Shown here: positions 1-6,998 of the stretch, in pieces
Layout of the letters: the number at the start of each line of letters is the position of its first letter
Numbering within the stretch: position 1 is the stretch's first letter
The notes under the pieces: generated by a model
Seen by the model: only the letters and a program-made list of their open reading frames with translations
What the model was told of the DNA's origin: nothing
The model's database searches: none
Program-made: the position numbers and the translations under genes
Assembly (NCBI GenBank): GCA_028712345.1
Contig: JAQTQF010000062.1
Span: forward strand, 1 to 8,653
From: Phycisphaerae bacterium
GTDB taxonomy: Bacteria; Planctomycetota; Phycisphaerae; Sedimentisphaerales; UBA12454
Direction: 5' to 3'
Length of the DNA: 8,653 nt

Positions 1-2
1 AT

Positions 3-137
3 TCCATCGTCGGTAGTAATATAAAAAACAGGAAATATGTCGTTGACATTACAGGTAAACTGCCTACTATACTTATGGAGATTGACCCGGCTAATAGCTA
101 TAGGGAAATCTGGGGATTATATGGATTGCGAAGTTAA
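3..137 (+). CDS. 3' end of an unidentified protein, possibly RHS/YD-repeat-like (partial)
   Basis: An open frame enters from the left edge and runs 44 codons to a TAA at 135-137. The other two forward frames hit stops within the first 25 bases. The readable peptide contains KYVVDITGKLPTILMEIDP and ends GLYGLRS. The stretch resembles, from memory, a segment that precedes the conserved core in RHS/YD-repeat proteins of planctomycetes, where text like VDxxGxLPxILMEID is followed by a tyrosine-rich strand. After DPAN the similarity that I would expect stops and the protein ends within 15 residues, so this could be a truncated copy or simply a different protein. No start is visible. The frame itself is fairly secure; the family assignment is a weak recollection. 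Confidence 0.45.
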   Translation, partial: SIVGSNIKNRKYVVDITGKLPTILMEIDPANSYREIWGLYGLRS

Positions 138-212
138 ACAAACATATTTTTTCTTTCGTTGGTTTCACTATTATTATTCCCCGTAACATTCGGGATTTCA
201 AATCTTTACACA

Positions 213-227
213 TAATAAGAATTATTA
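213..227. repeat. 15-bp AT-rich perfect palindrome upstream of the porin
   Basis: TAATAA GAA TTATTA: two perfect 6-base arms around a 3-base centre. It lies about 108 bases before the porin start in a non-coding spacer. It could be an operator for a dimeric regulator, but short palindromes are common by chance in AT-rich DNA. Confidence 0.25.
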
Positions 228-246
228 AAACGCCGGCAAAAAAATA

Positions 247-275
247 TTGTTTTTCTAAAAGACTTTACATAGTAT
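247..275 (+). promoter_or_regulatory. Weak sigma-70-like promoter candidate for the porin
   Basis: TTGTTT (247-252) and TAGTAT (270-275) are separated by 17 bases. Each hexamer matches the consensus only partly. A start near 282 would give a leader of about 53 nt ending in a good ribosome site (GGAG at 324-327, 7 nt before the ATG). A perfect 11-bp palindrome ATTGTCACAAT (283-293) sits right at the predicted transcription start and could be an operator. Confidence 0.25.
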
Positions 276-334
276 ATCGTCAATTGTCACAATAAAATGA
301 GCATAGGCGAACTGTTTTTTTACGGAGAAAAAGA

Positions 335-1807
335 ATGGGCAAAAGCATATTGAAACTGTTGGTGATTTTCATTGCGGTTGCGGCAGTATTTGCGACATTT
401 GCTGCGGCAGAGGAAAAAGCAACTCAAAGCGATTCGGTTCAATCCGTATCTGTAGCCAATGGGGATAGCGTTAGAGACAGGTTTCACAATCCAACCGATT
501 GGCTCAGCATGGGCGCTGATTTGAGGGCTCGCTGGACATACGGCTGGAATCTCGATACGCTCAATAATGATGCCGCAAATTACGACAGCGGATGGAACTG
601 GTATCAGCAGCGGATGAGATGGTGGACCAAAACAAAGATTAATGACGATATGGATTTCAATCTCCGGTTCACATGGGAATTCAGGGTATGGGATGTGCCG
701 GAACGAAAAGGTATGCAGACGGATTTTGATGAAATTATATGGGATCAGTTCAATCTGACCGTTAGAAATTTTGGGAATATGCCTTTGACGATGGTTGTCG
801 GAAGGCAGGATATAATACTCGGAGCCGGCTGGCTGGTGCTGGAGGGCACGCCGCTCGATGAATCGAGAACGATTTTCTTTGATGCTTTGCGGTTTACATA
901 TCAGCCCGACGAAGATACCACGCTTGATTTGATTTATATCGAAAATCGCGCCTCGGAAGACGCGTATCTAAAACCTATCAATAGCCGCCGGAAAGAAACG
1001 ACCCAGCAGGACGAAAGAGGATTGATTGTTTATTTGACAGACAAATCAAGGCCGAATCTGCAGCTTGAAGGATATTTTATTTATAAGAATGATAATCCCA
1101 TTGACAGTCCTCCGTCAGCGGCACACGATCCGTGGCCGGCGGCGGTATGGAGCAAAAAGGCACAGATATACACCTTTGGCGGCGCTCTTTCAGGGGCGGT
1201 TGCTCAGAGCGAACACTGGAAATACAGAGTAGAAGGCGCTATCCAGACCGGAAAGAAACAGACCCAGCAGGAAGGGACCGCGATGCATAATTTGATGGCA
1301 TTCGGTACTATTGACAGAATCGAGTATCACTTCAACGATGCTCACAAAAACAAGCTGCGCGGTACTTTTGAATTCCGCTCCGGCGACGATCCGGGGACGG
1401 GCAAAAATGAGGCATTTGACCCTCTCTGGGGTGAATATCCACAGTACAGCGAGATTGCCTGCTATGCTCAGCTTCTCGAAACTATGGTTGGTGAAATTAC
1501 GAATCTCTATAGATTTGGAATTGGACACTCAATTCAGCTGACGGAAAAGGTGAGTATGGACACTGACTATTATCTGCTTTATGCGGACCAAAACACCGAG
1601 AAAAACAGACCGCACGCGGGCGTTATCAGTTTTTCGGATAGCGGCAAATTCAGAGGATTCCTGAATACATGGATGCTGAATTATCAAATGACAAAAAATC
1701 TGAGTGGACACATCCTGGTTGAATATTTCCAGCCCGGCAACTACTACCAGAGCGGCAATAGAGACGCCGCATATTTTGCGAGGATGGGTCTCGATTATAC
1801 ATTCTAA
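335..1807 (+). CDS. Outer-membrane beta-barrel porin, alginate-export (AlgE-like) family
   Basis: This 490-residue protein should form an outer-membrane barrel that passes a solute, classically an anionic polysaccharide or oligosaccharide in the alginate-export family. Residues 1-25 are a Sec signal peptide (KxxxK, hydrophobic core, cleavage near AAA-EE). The mature protein shows alternating amphipathic strands. It carries family-like landmarks: an N-terminal LRARW strand (63-67), a VVGRQDIILG segment (154-163), FDALRF (182-187), a SGDDPGTG...FDPLWGEYPQYSE loop (349-373) and VEYFQPGNYY (462-471). It ends in phenylalanine (LDYTF), the usual barrel-assembly signal. The start has GGAG 7 nt upstream. 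It is a single-gene transcript facing the Fe-S operon tail to tail and closed by the shared terminator, so a functional link with that operon is not implied. Actual substrate unknown; alginate itself is only the family name. Confidence 0.8.
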   Translation: MGKSILKLLVIFIAVAAVFATFAAAEEKATQSDSVQSVSVANGDSVRDRFHNPTDWLSMGADLRARWTYGWNLDTLNNDAANYDSGWNWYQQRMRWWTKTKINDDMDFNLRFTWEFRVWDVPERKGMQTDFDEIIWDQFNLTVRNFGNMPLTMVVGRQDIILGAGWLVLEGTPLDESRTIFFDALRFTYQPDEDTTLDLIYIENRASEDAYLKPINSRRKETTQQDERGLIVYLTDKSRPNLQLEGYFIYKNDNPIDSPPSAAHDPWPAAVWSKKAQIYTFGGALSGAVAQSEHWKYRVEGAIQTGKKQTQQEGTAMHNLMAFGTIDRIEYHFNDAHKNKLRGTFEFRSGDDPGTGKNEAFDPLWGEYPQYSEIACYAQLLETMVGEITNLYRFGIGHSIQLTEKVSMDTDYYLLYADQNTEKNRPHAGVISFSDSGKFRGFLNTWMLNYQMTKNLSGHILVEYFQPGNYYQSGNRDAAYFARMGLDYTF

Positions 1808-1836
1808 TACCTTTTCAAAAAAACAGTTTGGCATTT

Positions 1837-1901
1837 TGTCATTTCGCACTTGATGCAGAATCCAGTTTTAAGTCTGGATTCCCGCTTCTGCGGGAATGAC
1901 A
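1837..1901. repeat. Degenerate palindromic repeat of the ATTCCC-N8-GGGAAT type
   Basis: The right half holds a perfect 8-bp hairpin, ATTCCCGC (1878-1885), loop TTCT, GCGGGAAT (1890-1897). The whole 65-bp unit is itself an inverted repeat: TGTCATT (1837-1843) pairs with AATGACA (1895-1901), and GAATCCAG (1858-1865) pairs with CTGGATTC (1874-1881), around an 8-base centre. The left arm has lost its GC-rich core. The ATTCCC-N8-GGGAAT shape is known from dispersed intergenic repeats such as dRS3 of Neisseria, and similar units occur in many genomes. It lies just after the porin stop, so it also folds in the porin mRNA tail. It lacks a following U-run, so it is not the main terminator. Confidence 0.65.
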
Positions 1902-1971
1902 GGAAGTAAGGCTGGAATGGAAAATTTGAAAGTTTATTTTTTGAAACGGCACTAAATCGCATAGGGAAATT

Positions 1972-2002
1972 AAAAGCCCGACCAATCGGCCGGGCTTTTT
2001 TT
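1972..2002. terminator. Bidirectional intrinsic terminator between convergent transcripts
   Basis: AAAAGCCCG (1972-1980) pairs perfectly with CGGGCTTTT (1991-1999) around a 10-base loop. A run of seven T (1996-2002) follows on the plus strand, ending porin transcription. On the minus strand the same stem is followed by TTTTAATT, so it also ends the five-gene operon, whose last stop lies 25 bases away at 2027. Confidence 0.85.
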
Positions 2003-2026
2003 GTCAAAAAATATATTTTAAATTTC

Positions 2027-3265
2027 TTATGCCAGCAGTTTTTCGGCTTTAGCCATCATATCCGCAATCGCAATTTTGTTAGGGCAGACCGCCTCGGCGC
2101 GGCTGTAATCAAAGCTGCTTATCGAAGACGAAACTTTGGACGCGACCTGCATAAAAGTTTCTTTTGCAAGGGCAGTATCGCCGTAATTATTATGATACAT
2201 CATAGACCTCATTACATCGCTGACATAAGGCATTTGCGGAACGGCTAAATCGCACAGGCCGCAGGCGGCACAATAGCCGGTGCAGGTCTGTTTGGCGTAA
2301 CTGTCGAGGAAATTTAAGTCTTCCTTACTCAAATCGGTCTTGTCGAGAACGGCCGCGACATTCGATGTTACAGTCGCAACATTTTTCATACCGACACAGG
2401 CACAGCAGATGCGTTTGTCCTGAAGAACGGCTTTTATCTTGGCCTGGGCATCGGAAAAACCTTTGACTATGAATCGCTGATGCATAGTTTTTTCGTTTTC
2501 GCTTTCAGCGGTGTAAGCCTGTATCTTCATCGCAATTAGAGCTATACCGGCCTTAGAGCAGGCCTCGATGCCGGCATTAAGCTTGGTGTCCTGAATCAGT
2601 CTGTAATTGTAGCTGGTCATTATTGCGTCAATCCAGTCGCACTTTGATGCGGCCTTAAGGCACTCAGCCATATTCTTGTGCGTGCTGAAACCGAAATATT
2701 TTATTTTGCCTTCGGCTTTCGCTTTCGCGGCCCAGTTCTTAAGGTTGTCATTGAGATCGGCAGGGTCCTGCAGGCCGTGAACGCCGTAATACAAATCGAC
2801 ATAGTCGGTGTTCATTCTTTCAAAGGATGTTTTCAGCCGTTCATCGCGTTCCTGTGAGGTTCTTGCGCCGGATGCTTTAGATACGATAAAAAGGTCTTTG
2901 CGGCGGTTGGGATATTTTGCCAGGAATTTGCCGATACCTTCTTCGCTCTTTCCGCCGGCATAGCCGTGAGAGGTATCCCAGTAAGTTACGCCCCATTGAT
3001 AAGCTTTGTGCAGGACAATCTGATTTTCAACCGCATCGAACATTATACCGAGAGAAAGAGCAGGGATGAGTTTGTTGGATCGGCCCAACTTCCGCATCGG
3101 GACCTGAGGATATTTCTCCTTTTGCTTATTAGGCTTGTTGGCATCAGATGGTTTGTTGGCGTCAATCGCCGCGGCCAGAACCGTGCCTGAAGCGATTGCC
3201 GAGGCGAGGCCAGCACCGGCGGCTGTCTTGATAAATTCTCTGCGGTTCAATTTTTTGTCTTCCAT
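2027..3265 (-). CDS. Tat-exported aldo/keto reductase with C-terminal Fe-S cysteine motif
   Basis: This 412-residue oxidoreductase is the last gene of the operon. Residues 1-33 form a twin-arginine signal (NRREFIKTA at 7-15, then an alanine-rich core). Next is a short linker with a repeated DANKP. The aldo/keto reductase barrel spans about 55-310. The catalytic tetrad is visible as D97 (YWDTSHGY), Y102, K130 (FIVSKA) and H163 (GVHG). An FGFSTH strand and a C-terminal DKRICCACVGMKN segment match the nicotinamide-cofactor side of the family. The tail carries C328, C332, C335, C338 and a distant C394-P, enough for one 4Fe-4S cluster, as in the COG1453-type reductases. The ATG at 3265 is chosen because GGAGGT sits 6 nt before it and the Tat signal begins there. 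An in-frame upstream extension to 3385 would overlap the preceding gene. Substrate unknown. Confidence 0.85.
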   Translation of the reverse strand: MEDKKLNRREFIKTAAGAGLASAIASGTVLAAAIDANKPSDANKPNKQKEKYPQVPMRKLGRSNKLIPALSLGIMFDAVENQIVLHKAYQWGVTYWDTSHGYAGGKSEEGIGKFLAKYPNRRKDLFIVSKASGARTSQERDERLKTSFERMNTDYVDLYYGVHGLQDPADLNDNLKNWAAKAKAEGKIKYFGFSTHKNMAECLKAASKCDWIDAIMTSYNYRLIQDTKLNAGIEACSKAGIALIAMKIQAYTAESENEKTMHQRFIVKGFSDAQAKIKAVLQDKRICCACVGMKNVATVTSNVAAVLDKTDLSKEDLNFLDSYAKQTCTGYCAACGLCDLAVPQMPYVSDVMRSMMYHNNYGDTALAKETFMQVASKVSSSISSFDYSRAEAVCPNKIAIADMMAKAEKLLA

Positions 3266-3271
3266 ATTTTT

Positions 3272-3277
3272 ACCTCC
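3272..3277 (-). promoter_or_regulatory. Strong ribosome binding site fixing the exported reductase start
   Basis: The minus strand reads GGAGGT then AAAAAT before the ATG at 3265. This near-perfect Shine-Dalgarno in the 26-nt gap after the upstream stop decides the start against the longer in-frame alternative. Confidence 0.8.
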
Positions 3278-3291
3278 ATAATTAATGGTTT

Positions 3292-4998
3292 TTATTTTTC
3301 TCTTGTCTGGCCGAGGGCCGTTACTATTACAGCACCGCTGCCGCTTACGGGACATTCGTGCTGGCAGATTCCGCAGCCGATACATTTTTGAGGGTCAACA
3401 TACGGTTGCTGAAGCTCAATTTGTATCTGAACACTGCCCGGACGAACAGCATCAATGATATTTTCACCTGATATTGTAATCGCATCGGAAGAATTGGAAA
3501 CGATTTTTCGGCGAATATTCTGCAGCCCTGAAGTTATGAGGCAATAATAGTCGCCGGTCGCGAAACGGTTTGGCGAAAGTGTGCCATCGTCGAGATAGAT
3601 TGTATCTCTGTTTATGCTTTTTACCTTTATAGTCGCATCAATAACATTGGCGTAAACAAGGCGGGTATAAATAGCCTTTGGACTGACAGGGCAGTTTTCC
3701 TGACATACGATGCAGGGAATATTGAATGCCCATGGCAGGCATTTTGCGCGGTCGAAACAGGCGGTGCCGATTTTGACGGGGCCTTTGTCGGCGAAATTTC
3801 CCTTGCCGAGTTTTTCAGCCAATGTCATCGGCCTTATCGCCGCGGTTGGGCATATATAGCCGCAGGCAACGCAGTCGAGCTGGCAGCCGCTTGAGCCGGT
3901 TCGGTTATTCATCGTCGGAGTCCACAGATTTGTCAGACCGTTTTCAATGCCGCTCGGCTGGATTACATTCGTCGGGCAGAGCCGCATACACTGGCCGCAC
4001 TTTATACATCGTTTCGCAAATTCCTTTTCATTTAATGCCCCGGGCGGACGAATAATGCCGTCAGAGTTCGGCGATGCGATAAGCTTAAAGGCAGGCATAG
4101 CAAGCAGGCCGGTAAATGCCGCAGCCAAAACGCCCCGGCGGGATAAATCGGGTTCGCTCTGAACGGCGTTTGATGATGCGGTGTTAAAATCAATCGCATC
4201 GAATTTACAATCGTCAAGACAGTTGAAGCATAACAAACATTCGCTGAGTTTGACAGTTTCCGATGGCTGGCAGGAGCCCTGACAGTTTTTATTGCATAGT
4301 TTGCAGTCGGTGCATTTTGAGTTACGGTTGATTCGCCATATTGAAGTACGGTTTAAAATACCGAAAAGCGCGCCGAGGGGGCAGATGAACTGGCAGAAAA
4401 AACGGGGCAGAACAAAATTCAATAATATGAATATCAGAAAAACCGAGAGAACCAGCGGCGCCGTTTTATACAGTCTATCTGTCGCCGAAAGCACATTGAC
4501 TGGATTGTCGATAATCGGTAAAAGCAGAATGTTGACGGTGCGAGTGAACAGTGGAATAGGGTCGAGCAGACCTGTCTGGATATTTTGAAGGCCCGGCAGA
4601 GCGGCAATGACCAGAAACGCGATTAGTATATAATATTTTATATTTTGCCCCTTGCGATACTTATGCAGTTCGACGAGCTGTTTGGTGGTTTTGTTTTTGT
4701 GGGCCAGATACGAAATAAACTGGTGCAATGCGCCAAAAGGACAGATAAAACCACAGAAAAATCTGCCTATAACAATCGTAAGAACGATAATCAAAACCGA
4801 CCAGACAAGGGGAGCATAGAGCCTGTGCGTGGAAAAAACGGTCGCAAGGGCGGCAAGCGGGTCGAGATGCAGAAAAATATTTACCAGCCAGCCGCTGAGC
4901 TGGGTGAATTTTGCGCCGAGGGTCGTAACAACGCAAAGCCAGATAAACAAAGTGAAAAAGAAAATCTGACTTATTCTTCTTGCAGTCGTGATTTTCAT
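3292..4998 (-). CDS. NapH/NapG-like fused membrane and multi-cluster 4Fe-4S electron-transfer protein
   Basis: A 568-residue protein likely to move electrons across or along the cytoplasmic membrane. The first ~215 residues have four or five hydrophobic spans and two copies of the NapH-type signature, FCGFICPFGAL (81-91) and FCQFICPLGAL (201-211). Then come ferredoxin-like cysteines C229/C232/C235/C239 and C254/C257/C260/C264. At 286-307 there is an SRR followed by a hydrophobic, alanine-rich segment, like a Tat signal placed inside the chain. The C-terminal half resembles NapG/MauM ferredoxins: C331/334/337/341-P, C372/376/379/383-P, a looser set around C414-C436, and C539/542/545/549-P. A cysteine-poor insert (about 445-530) separates the last cluster. 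The ATG at 4998 overlaps the upstream TGA (ATGA), with AAGG 6 nt before it, so translation is coupled. Donor and acceptor are not evident from the sequence. Confidence 0.85.
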   Translation of the reverse strand: MKITTARRISQIFFFTLFIWLCVVTTLGAKFTQLSGWLVNIFLHLDPLAALATVFSTHRLYAPLVWSVLIIVLTIVIGRFFCGFICPFGALHQFISYLAHKNKTTKQLVELHKYRKGQNIKYYILIAFLVIAALPGLQNIQTGLLDPIPLFTRTVNILLLPIIDNPVNVLSATDRLYKTAPLVLSVFLIFILLNFVLPRFFCQFICPLGALFGILNRTSIWRINRNSKCTDCKLCNKNCQGSCQPSETVKLSECLLCFNCLDDCKFDAIDFNTASSNAVQSEPDLSRRGVLAAAFTGLLAMPAFKLIASPNSDGIIRPPGALNEKEFAKRCIKCGQCMRLCPTNVIQPSGIENGLTNLWTPTMNNRTGSSGCQLDCVACGYICPTAAIRPMTLAEKLGKGNFADKGPVKIGTACFDRAKCLPWAFNIPCIVCQENCPVSPKAIYTRLVYANVIDATIKVKSINRDTIYLDDGTLSPNRFATGDYYCLITSGLQNIRRKIVSNSSDAITISGENIIDAVRPGSVQIQIELQQPYVDPQKCIGCGICQHECPVSGSGAVIVTALGQTREK

Positions 4999-5996
4999 AT
5001 TGCACCTTCGATTTTAGCGTAAACCGGCTTGAGAGACTGATAATCCGTCGTGCCGAGGTTTAATTGTTCAGCCCTCTGAAGATACGGCAGAGAAGCGGGC
5101 GTTAAATCGAGCAAAGTTGCTCCGAAGGCATCGACGGCAATCTGGTCGCAGCCTGCAATCATAGTATCAGTTCGCTTCAGGTCGGAAGCCGAGCCGCCAG
5201 TCGGACCGTTGGAAACCATAGTTTCTGTGCCGTCGAGAATAACGAAACTCGGCTTTACGAGCATCGTAAGTTCGACGATTATTGTGTTTATGTCCTGATG
5301 GAAATTATTTCTGGCTCCGCCGAGCAGGCCGTACCAGTTTTTCATCGTCATAGATGCTCCGCTGCGTGCGTGGTCTTTTACCGCCGCTATTCCAATGACC
5401 TTGTCAACCTTCGCAAGGGGCTCATACAGTACCGGCCAGTTTTGTATCAGCTTTGCGCCTTTGAGGCTGACCGACCTGAATAAATTAGTTCTCGGCAGAA
5501 TAATTTCTGCTCCGCTTTTTGCCGCCGCTGCGGCTATTCCGCTCAGCTCGAAACAGCTTGCCGGGTCGTTTATGGGATTATCGGTTATATAAATCTTTCT
5601 TGCCTTAGCCTGCTCGTAGCAGAGTTTTGTAATCTCGGCGATAATATCGGGATGGCTGGTTGCGCCGATTCGGGCGGGGCGGGCAAAGCCGATATTCGGC
5701 TTGAGTAAAACAGTTTCGCCGGGCTTGACGAAGCGGTCTATTCCGCCTAAAAGTTCAACCGCCTTGCGAACGGTTTGCGTTCTATCGGCGCCGGATACGA
5801 TGCTAATGGTTTTTCCCGCGACAGCAGGGACGGAATAATCCCTAAAACCAGTCAGCGGCGGAGTAGCAGAAAACATCTTCTGCACATCAGATTCGTAAAG
5901 CAGCTTTGCCGTCGAACAAACCGCCGCGGCAGAGATGCCCGCCTTCGCGATGCGGGCAAGAAAATCTCGTCTCGAAATTTTGTCCTTATTTTCCAT
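4995..5996 (-). CDS. DUF362 protein with twin-arginine signal
   Basis: A 333-residue protein of the DUF362 family, whose biochemical role is not settled. The N-terminus has a textbook Tat motif, SRRDFL (8-13), and an alanine-rich hydrophobic stretch (16-32), so it is expected to be exported or membrane-anchored on the outside. Family landmarks are LLKPNIG (97-103), SHP (114-116), the ITDNPINDP loop (137-145), AVKDH (205-209), KNWYGLLGG (219-227) followed by H233, VILDGTE (252-258) and NGPTGG (263-268). It has only a few scattered cysteines and no ferredoxin motif of its own, unlike some DUF362 proteins, so any cluster partner is probably the next gene product. The ATG at 5996 is preferred: it follows the upstream TAA by one base and begins the Tat signal. 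An in-frame TTG at 6035 would lie inside the previous gene. No clear Shine-Dalgarno is seen, suggesting translational coupling. Confidence 0.85.
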   Translation of the reverse strand: MENKDKISRRDFLARIAKAGISAAAVCSTAKLLYESDVQKMFSATPPLTGFRDYSVPAVAGKTISIVSGADRTQTVRKAVELLGGIDRFVKPGETVLLKPNIGFARPARIGATSHPDIIAEITKLCYEQAKARKIYITDNPINDPASCFELSGIAAAAAKSGAEIILPRTNLFRSVSLKGAKLIQNWPVLYEPLAKVDKVIGIAAVKDHARSGASMTMKNWYGLLGGARNNFHQDINTIIVELTMLVKPSFVILDGTETMVSNGPTGGSASDLKRTDTMIAGCDQIAVDAFGATLLDLTPASLPYLQRAEQLNLGTTDYQSLKPVYAKIEGAI

Positions 5997-5997
5997 T

Positions 5998-6978
5998 TTA
6001 TTTTTTTGAAAGATTTTCGAAGAGTTTTTCGGCAACCTGTTTTAAATCTTCAATCGGTACCGGGCCGCGAACGCCGGCAAAATAACCGTTCGGATTGGAA
6101 AACAATTCTATCGTTCCGAACAGGTCCACGGAATTGCAATCCTTTATAGTCAGGCCGTGCTGCAGTTCTTCGCCCCCGTTGTCAATCAGGAAGCGATGAT
6201 ATTTTTTGTATGTCTCGGCAGGATTGCTTACTGTTATAAAAGCTGTGATGGTATTGTTATTTATTTTGTATTCGGCTGAGAAGATATTTACCAGTTCGCT
6301 GCATCCGAAAGCGTCGGCAGGGATAAATTTGAAAGAGTCCGGCACAAGATTTTCAATCGGGAAAAAATCGAGCAGCGGAATACTGGTTTTGCCCGGCGAA
6401 ATTATCGAAGCAATCTTCCGGGCGGCGGCAGATGCGAAATTCAGCAGCGTTTCGTCGTCGGCAGAAAGCGAAATTTCGATGTAATATTTGCCTATGGCTG
6501 CGTAAACGGAGTCGGATACCGAATATCCGAATTGTACCGGGCTTAGAGGGGCAGAATTGCTCCTTTTTTGCATACTGTAAACGGCAAAGCCGTTTTGCGG
6601 CTCGGCCATATCATAAAAATAGACCTCGGCCCAGTTATCTTTTGCCGATTTGCTCACAAACCGTCTGCACTGGAGCGAGACAAAACCGTTATTGAGATAT
6701 AAATCGGCCTTGCCGTCGATTTTTTCGTAGAGATTAGCGGAATTGTAATTTTCAACCGGCGCGGCAGGGGAAAAATCTGGTCCGAAAAGTTCGTCGCCGA
6801 GAATTTGAGATTTTTTGTCATCGGCAGGTTTAATCGTAGCTCCGGTATAGCTGTCGTAAGCGGTTTTGTTAAAAGACATTTGTTTGTAGCCGATGACAGC
6901 AGCAACGCCGATAATTATTAAAATCACTCCATAACTTATTATCGTCTGTAATCCGCTTTGTTTGGTTGTTTCGGGCAT
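5998..6978 (-). CDS. Membrane-anchored DUF6599-type protein
   Basis: A 326-residue protein with one N-terminal membrane helix (about 12-30) preceded by few charges. The bulk should lie outside the cytoplasm. After a proline-rich linker (67-75), a segment LYEKIDGKADLYL (83-95) and the following VYFYDMAEPQNGFAVYSMQKR (119-139 region) match what I recall of the DUF6599 family, which often sits next to Fe-S and DUF362 genes in planctomycetes. A second half (about 205-326) appears to repeat the alternating-strand character but shows no catalytic motif that I recognise. Cysteines are few (C104, C226, C281). It is second in the operon, 20 nt after the cytoplasmic reductase and 1 nt before DUF362. 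Function unknown; accessory or assembly role is a guess from position. The start ATG has only a weak GGA upstream. Confidence 0.7.
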   Translation of the reverse strand: MPETTKQSGLQTIISYGVILIIIGVAAVIGYKQMSFNKTAYDSYTGATIKPADDKKSQILGDELFGPDFSPAAPVENYNSANLYEKIDGKADLYLNNGFVSLQCRRFVSKSAKDNWAEVYFYDMAEPQNGFAVYSMQKRSNSAPLSPVQFGYSVSDSVYAAIGKYYIEISLSADDETLLNFASAAARKIASIISPGKTSIPLLDFFPIENLVPDSFKFIPADAFGCSELVNIFSAEYKINNNTITAFITVSNPAETYKKYHRFLIDNGGEELQHGLTIKDCNSVDLFGTIELFSNPNGYFAGVRGPVPIEDLKQVAEKLFENLSKK

Positions 6979-6998
6979 GGTTTTCCAGTCCGGGATTT

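Noticed and set aside
179..195. Possible terminator of the upstream fragment (CCCG-taacatt-CGGG)
   Set aside because: Only a 4-5-bp stem and no T-run follows.
3266..3385. In-frame 40-codon extension of the exported reductase, overlapping the upstream gene
   Set aside because: It would bury the Tat signal inside the protein, is basic and low in family match, and overlaps the end of the Fe-S gene, whereas the ATG at 3265 has a near-perfect ribosome site.
4645..5022. 125-codon plus-strand frame opposite the membrane Fe-S gene
   Set aside because: It is antisense to a well-supported gene, highly charged and without recognisable features; it is a shadow of the other strand.
5997..6035. TTG start adding 13 residues to the DUF362 protein
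   Set aside because: It lies within the preceding gene, lacks a spaced ribosome site and moves the Tat motif away from the N-terminus.
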